This document shows, in pieces, positions 60,010-64,000 of a stretch of DNA of 64,000 nucleotides. The stretch covers positions 1 through 64,000 of the forward strand of contig NZ_JNXI01000019.1 of assembly GCF_000717055.1 (NCBI RefSeq). Reading direction: 5' to 3'. Within the stretch, counting starts at the first letter, position 1; every line of letters begins with the position of its first letter. The notes beneath the pieces are model-generated. The model made no database searches, was not told where the DNA came from, and saw only the letters and a program-made list of their open reading frames with translations. The position numbers and the translations under genes are program-made. This stretch comes from Streptomyces iakyrus (lineage in GTDB: Bacteria > Actinomycetota > Actinomycetes > Streptomycetales > Streptomycetaceae).

Positions 60010-62208
60010 TCACGTGGCGCGCGACAACGCGTTGTAGTTCTCCAGCACGTTGTACAGGCCGATCAGCTCGCGGCCGTACTGGGCCGCCGCGTCACCGGTG
60101 CCGTTGTAGCGGGCCAGCAGGGCCTGCGTCTGGGCCTGGGTGGTGTTCAGGTTCGGCCGCGGGGCGCCCAGCTGGTGGGCGTTGTAGAGCGTCAGGTACG
60201 CGACCGAGCGGATGTTGTACGTCTCGTCCTCGTGGAGCTGCTTCCACACTGTGGGGATGTCGTCGTCGGTGAGGGGCGAGCCGTTGATGATGCCCTGCTG
60301 CATGCAGTAGTTGCGTGCGTCGATCGTCACCCAGGCGAAGATCTGTCCCCAGCCGGTGCTGCAGTCGTCGTCCAGGCCGTTCTTCACGGCCTCGTCCGCG
60401 GCGACGTCCAGGGGGTTCATCTTGCGCAGTTCCCACAGCACGGGCGCCTGGATGAGCGCCTTGCGGAGTTTGAGCTGACGGGCGAGCGAGGTGAAGAGCC
60501 AGTCCGCGCTGAGCACCAGGTCGAACGCCTTGGTCGTGGAGATACCGCCCAGGGTGGCCCAGTCCTTGTCCGTCCAGCCGTCGCCGCCGGTCTCGGGGAC
60601 GCCGATCGACTCCAGGTAGGCCTTCACGTCCTGGAGCATCAGGCTCCGGTAGGCGTCCTTGTCCAGGTCCGTGTCCAGTCCCCCGAGGTCGGCGCCCGGG
60701 TTGAAGTCGCTCTGGCCGAAGTCCCGCCCCGAGGCGATGTTGTTGTCGATCTCGATGAGGCCAGAGCCGGAGCCGACCTTGATCGTGGAGATCTGGTCGA
60801 ACGCCCAGTTGGTGGGCAGCGGGTAGCCGAGGTTGCCGGAGAAGCCGCTGGACATGTCGGAGACGAAGCTCGTCGCCGCGTACCCGGCGTCGGCCACACG
60901 CTGGCAGACGTTGCGCGGGCCGTAGACGCCGATGCCGTAGGCGGAGTTCTCGCCGATCGTCCGCATGATGCCGCGGAAGTGCGGGATGATGTAGTCCGTG
61001 ACCTCGCCGTCCATCGCGTCGTAGTCGACGGCGAAGTAGATGATGGTGCCGGGCTTGAAGCCGTGGAACTCGGCCCATTCGATCGCGCGGAACGCGTCAG
61101 CGGTGCCCTGGTTGTAGCTGAAGTAGTCCGCGGACCGGCTCCAGGTCTGGAAGATCGGGAAGCAGTTGAGGCCGTACTCCTTGATGGTGGCCAGCTCGCC
61201 CGGCTGGATCTGCTTCTCCGGCAGGCTCGTGCTGGAGGGGTTGAAGAGGTACCGGCCGATGTACTTGTAGCCGGCGTCCTTCAGCGCCTGCGCCCGCGCG
61301 GGCGTGATCTCGGTGACGCCGTCGCAGGCCGTGCCCTTGCGGGACTGGTCGCCGTAGGAGACGAGCAGCGAGGCCCAGGTCTGGAAGTCGCCCTTGCCGG
61401 TGACCGGGAGCTTGCTGAAGGACTGGAAGGTCTCCACGCCGGACTGCACGGTGGCGGTGAAGTTGCCGAAGGGGACGTTCCGCTTGTTCAGGACCATCGC
61501 CGCGGTGAACAGCTGCGCCCAGACGCCGGTGGTGCCGGTCGAGACGGTGTGGCTCTTCAGGCCGGACTGGGTGCCGGGCCCGAACACGCCGTTGGCGACG
61601 CCGTCCGCCATGCCCAGCTCGTACTGGATCGCGAACAGCATCGACTTGGCCACGTCGCGGGAGTGATACCCGTCGCAGGGGATGACGTAGAAGTCCTTGC
61701 GCAGGATGTAACGGCCGTTCAGCCACTGCTGGATGGTCCGGATGGTGTCCGAACCGCCGCTGACGGTGACGTAGGCGTCCATGTTGAACAGGCCCTTGAC
61801 CACCTTCGGCCACAGGGAACTGCCGGGGTACGTGCCCGAGACGCCCATGTTCTGGTTGAGCTTCACGACCGCGGCCTTGACCCGGTCGTTGTACTGGCCG
61901 TCGATCTCGCCGCCGTCGTAGCCCTTGCAGTACAGGGCGGACTGGATGATGCGGCAGAAGTTGGCCGACGGGATCGTCGACTCGTCGAGCTTGCCGTACA
62001 GCTCCCCCAGCTTGCCGAGCGTGGTCGGGCCGAAGGAGTCGGACAGGGCGGTGATGCCCATCTCGTACTGGAGCGCCCTGGTCAGGGCATACATCACGGG
62101 CCAGCCGGTCTGGCCGTTCTCGTCCAGCTTGGATATGCCCAGCGTCGCGCCGTTGTTGTACGTGGTGTTGATGAATCTTTGGGCGCGCTGCACCATCTCG
62201 TCTGCCAT
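60010..62208 (-). CDS. Peptidoglycan-binding / DUF1906 glycoside-hydrolase-like protein without signal peptide
   Basis: 732 residues. Residues ~25-290 contain repeats like peptidoglycan-binding domains (ALTRALQYEMGITALSDSFGP and MLFAIQYELGMADGVANGVFGP). Residues ~297-500 are a DUF1906 (Rv2525c-like) glycoside-hydrolase-like barrel, with IIYFAVDYDA (D395, D397) and YGIGVYGPRNVCQRV. The C-terminal ~220 residues are helical and unrecognised. The ATG with AGGAGG seven bases upstream gives MADEMVQRAQRFINTTYNNG, which is not a Sec or Tat signal; upstream codons do not supply one either. First gene of an apparent operon with the holin-like and M15-like genes. Confidence 0.8.
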   Translation of the reverse strand: MADEMVQRAQRFINTTYNNGATLGISKLDENGQTGWPVMYALTRALQYEMGITALSDSFGPTTLGKLGELYGKLDESTIPSANFCRIIQSALYCKGYDGGEIDGQYNDRVKAAVVKLNQNMGVSGTYPGSSLWPKVVKGLFNMDAYVTVSGGSDTIRTIQQWLNGRYILRKDFYVIPCDGYHSRDVAKSMLFAIQYELGMADGVANGVFGPGTQSGLKSHTVSTGTTGVWAQLFTAAMVLNKRNVPFGNFTATVQSGVETFQSFSKLPVTGKGDFQTWASLLVSYGDQSRKGTACDGVTEITPARAQALKDAGYKYIGRYLFNPSSTSLPEKQIQPGELATIKEYGLNCFPIFQTWSRSADYFSYNQGTADAFRAIEWAEFHGFKPGTIIYFAVDYDAMDGEVTDYIIPHFRGIMRTIGENSAYGIGVYGPRNVCQRVADAGYAATSFVSDMSSGFSGNLGYPLPTNWAFDQISTIKVGSGSGLIEIDNNIASGRDFGQSDFNPGADLGGLDTDLDKDAYRSLMLQDVKAYLESIGVPETGGDGWTDKDWATLGGISTTKAFDLVLSADWLFTSLARQLKLRKALIQAPVLWELRKMNPLDVAADEAVKNGLDDDCSTGWGQIFAWVTIDARNYCMQQGIINGSPLTDDDIPTVWKQLHEDETYNIRSVAYLTLYNAHQLGAPRPNLNTTQAQTQALLARYNGTGDAAAQYGRELIGLYNVLENYNALSRAT

Positions 62209-62475
62209 GGGCTTCCTCCTGTCGTCCGGAAAGTGAGGCGGGGAGGAAAGCGGTGTCATCGCGGTGCGTTCGCTGTGCACGCCCACGTGTCCGCGCATGA
62301 AGCGGCACGCCCTTGCCGGGACGTGCGCTGAGAAACCCCCCTCGTCGCGGCGGCCCAAGGGTCGGGAAGCGGCGCGCAGCGACTGTGGCGCGATCTTCCG
62401 CCGCGACATGAAAGGGGTCAAGTCCGTTATGGGCGGTGGATGACGATGTGGCGGACCGTCAGGTTTTCTTTGTCA

Positions 62476-62510
62476 TGCACTCGTGATGCATCCGGAATGC
62501 AAATCGTGCA
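62476..62510. promoter_or_regulatory. Imperfect palindrome upstream of the glycoside-hydrolase-like gene
   Basis: TGCACTCGTGATGCAT (62476-62491) faces ATGCAAATCGTGCA (62497-62510); the central TGCATCCGGAATGCA (62487-62501) has perfect 5-base arms. It lies in 325 otherwise featureless bases (62209-62533) between hutI and the operon it precedes, about 270 bases from the next start. Candidate operator or hutI transcription end. Confidence 0.4.
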
Positions 62511-62533
62511 CAACCTTCGGGTGGTTTCGGCGG

Positions 62534-63748
62534 TCAGAAAGCCCTTTCACCGCGCCACCAGACGCCGGTGACCAGGGGGACGCCGGGGCGGTAGGCGAGG
62601 TGGACGTGGCTCGGGGCGTCGAGGAGGACCAGATCGGCGTACGCGCCCGGGGTGAGGCGGCCGATGTCGGTGCGCCGCAGGGCCGCCGCGCCGCCCGCCG
62701 TGGCCGACCACACCGCCTCGTCGGGCGTCATCCCCATGTCCCGTACGGCCAGCGCCACGCAGAACGGAACGGACGAGGTGAAGGACGAGCCGGGGTTGCA
62801 GTCCGTGGACAGCGCGACCGTGACACCGGCGTCCAGCAGCCGCCGGGCGTCCGGCCATGCGGCCCGAGTGGAGAACTCGGCACCGGGCAGCAGCGTCGCG
62901 ACCGTCCGGCTGTCCGCCAGGGCGTCCACGTCCGCGTCCGTGAGGTGGGTGCAGTGGTCGGCGCTGGCCGCGTCGAGTTCGACCGCGAGCTGCACGCCGG
63001 GGCCGTAGGAGAGCTGGTTGGCGTGGATGCGGGGGTGCAGGCCCCGGGCCTTGCCGGCGGTGAGGATCGCGCGGGCCTGGTCGCCGTCGAAGGCGCCCTT
63101 CTCGCAGAACACGTCGATCCAGCGGGCGTGCGGGGCGCAGGCGTCGAGCATCTCGCCGGTGACCAGGGCGACATAGCGGGCCGGGTCCTCGGCGTGGTCC
63201 GGCGGGACGATGTGCGCGCCGAGGTAGGTGACCTCGTCGGTGTGGGCGGCGGCGATGCGCAGGGCGCGGGCCTCGTCCTCGACGGTCAGGCCGTAGCCGG
63301 ACTTGGTCTCGAAGGTGGTGGTGCCCTGGCGGAGGGCTTCGGCGAGGTAACGGGTGACGTTGGCTTCGAGTTCCTCGTCGCTCGCCGCCCGGGTGGCCGC
63401 GACGGTGGTGCGGATGCCGCCCGCGCTGTAGGGGCGCCCGGACATGCGGGCGTTGAACTCCTGCGTCCGGTCGCCCGCGAAGACGAGGTGGGAGTGGGAG
63501 TCGACGAAGCCAGGCAGGACCGCCCGGCCGCCGGCGTCGACCCGATTGTCAGTGGCGGGTGCTTTCCTGTGATCACCGGTCCACGCGATGCGGTCGCCCT
63601 CGATGACGACGGCCGCGTCCTGGATCAGTCCGAGGGGGGAATTGTCACCGAGGGAGGGGTCGTTGGTGACCAGGCTGGCGATGTTCGTGATGAGCGTGCT
63701 TGCGGTGCTCGCGGAGTGGGCGGGGCTGACGGTCGTCGCGTTGCTCAT
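62534..63748 (-). CDS. hutI: Imidazolonepropionase (histidine degradation)
   Basis: 404 residues from [13 protein letters not shown], with AAGGA upstream; an earlier in-frame ATG at 63829 overlaps the hutF stop (ATGA) and is the alternative. Amidohydrolase marks: [17 protein letters not shown] (metal HxH), [19 protein letters not shown] (His), ADHCTHL (His) and [10 protein letters not shown] (Asp). It hydrolyses imidazolone propionate to N-formimino-glutamate, the third step of histidine degradation. It is downstream of the formimidoylglutamate deiminase gene, which takes the next step. Confidence 0.95.
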   Translation of the reverse strand: MSNATTVSPAHSASTASTLITNIASLVTNDPSLGDNSPLGLIQDAAVVIEGDRIAWTGDHRKAPATDNRVDAGGRAVLPGFVDSHSHLVFAGDRTQEFNARMSGRPYSAGGIRTTVAATRAASDEELEANVTRYLAEALRQGTTTFETKSGYGLTVEDEARALRIAAAHTDEVTYLGAHIVPPDHAEDPARYVALVTGEMLDACAPHARWIDVFCEKGAFDGDQARAILTAGKARGLHPRIHANQLSYGPGVQLAVELDAASADHCTHLTDADVDALADSRTVATLLPGAEFSTRAAWPDARRLLDAGVTVALSTDCNPGSSFTSSVPFCVALAVRDMGMTPDEAVWSATAGGAAALRRTDIGRLTPGAYADLVLLDAPSHVHLAYRPGVPLVTGVWWRGERAF

Positions 63749-63825
63749 GGCGTCCTTGGTGGCCTGGTCGGCGGTGGGGTCGGGTTCGGGGGCGGAGGCG
63801 GGCCGCGCGGGCGTGCGGCCCGGGG

Positions 63826-64000
63826 TCATCCGCGCAGGGCTTCGACGGCGTCCGCGAGGGCTCGCGGCACGTCCGGTACGAGGGAGTGGACCCCGTCCCG
63901 TACGACGTGCCGACCTGCCACGACCGTATGCGACACGTCCGCTGCCGACGCGGCGAATACGGCCGTCTCGGCCCCGAGCCGCGGAAGCGGCCCTGCCGTC
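63826..64000 (-). CDS. hutF: Formimidoylglutamate deiminase, C-terminal end (partial)
   Basis: Only the last 57 codons lie in the window; the frame is open to the edge. The segment ([22 protein letters not shown], then [22 protein letters not shown]) has the C-terminal form of HutF-type amidohydrolases, in which a V-x-GR-x-VVRDG strand ends the composite domain. The neighbouring hutI supports the call. The start is outside the window. Confidence 0.7.
   Translation of the reverse strand, partial: TAGPLPRLGAETAVFAASAADVSHTVVAGRHVVRDGVHSLVPDVPRALADAVEALRG

Noticed and set aside
59398..62331. A 977-codon open frame on the plus strand over the glycoside-hydrolase-like gene
   Set aside because: Shadow of the minus-strand gene, which has domain similarity and a good ribosome site; the plus-strand product is Val/Asp/Gly/Arg-rich without motifs.

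Overview
The window is chromosomal DNA of a Streptomyces or close relative. It has very high GC, GTG/TTG starts, a canonical 87-residue WhiB, F420 genes and a Streptomyces-type rRNA leader at the left edge. From memory, the gene order follows the S. coelicolor stretch around SCO3013-SCO3073, and the part from ahcY to the TIGR03089 gene is also mirrored around sahH-whiB2-fbiA/B in Mycobacterium. No rRNA, tRNA or CRISPR array lies inside the window.

Layout. 1-408: promoter and 5' leader of a 16S rRNA operon running leftwards out of the window. 409-3219: SpoIIM-like and RDD membrane proteins and an unknown protein. 3354-16940: ahcY, a cation-efflux gene, then mannose activation (manA, SIS isomerase-like, Trm112-like, manB) with a DUF3499 protein, a degenerate zincin, a DUF5719 secreted protein and a very large membrane glycosyltransferase. 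17103-20843: whiB, then cysteine dioxygenase preceded by an unannotated Cys-rich leader peptide, then fbiA-fbiB. 20906-25666: AlkA-like glycosylase, GDP-mannose-type pyrophosphorylase, PGRP amidase, TIGR03089. 25830-37648: six LytR-CpsA-Psr (LCP) genes with a glycosyltransferase and a thioesterase. 37709-39516: copper-binding Csp and a phospholipase D. 39550-41140: a tyrosine recombinase plus HTH insertion. 41308-49756: acyl-CoA dehydrogenase, ugd, CGNR regulator, two VOC proteins, two M19 dipeptidase homologues (one catalytically dead), purE, purK. 49919-54446: GtrA, a two-component system and a POT peptide transporter with a long leader. 54505-58851: two surface proteins and an anti-sigma/anti-anti-sigma/SigB-type sigma set. 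58923-62208: an apparent three-gene wall-lysis-like operon. 62534-64000: hutI and the end of hutF.

How it works together. Mannose-6-P to mannose-1-P to GDP-mannose enzymes, UDP-glucuronate synthesis, glycosyltransferases, GtrA and six LCP ligases point to assembly and attachment of wall glycopolymers. PGRP amidase, M19 dipeptidases, the POT transporter and the 58.9-62.2 kb operon concern peptidoglycan and peptide turnover.

The items most worth a second look are: (i) a leaderless 30-codon leader peptide ending CSCCCPSC with overlapping hairpins before cysteine dioxygenase; (ii) an operon of a signal-less glycoside-hydrolase-like protein, a three-helix holin-like protein and a Tat-exported M15 homologue that has lost its metal ligands; (iii) an M19 dipeptidase homologue in which all recognisable metal-site residues are replaced, next to an intact copy; (iv) the tandemly duplicated LCP pair with a conserved inverted repeat upstream of each.
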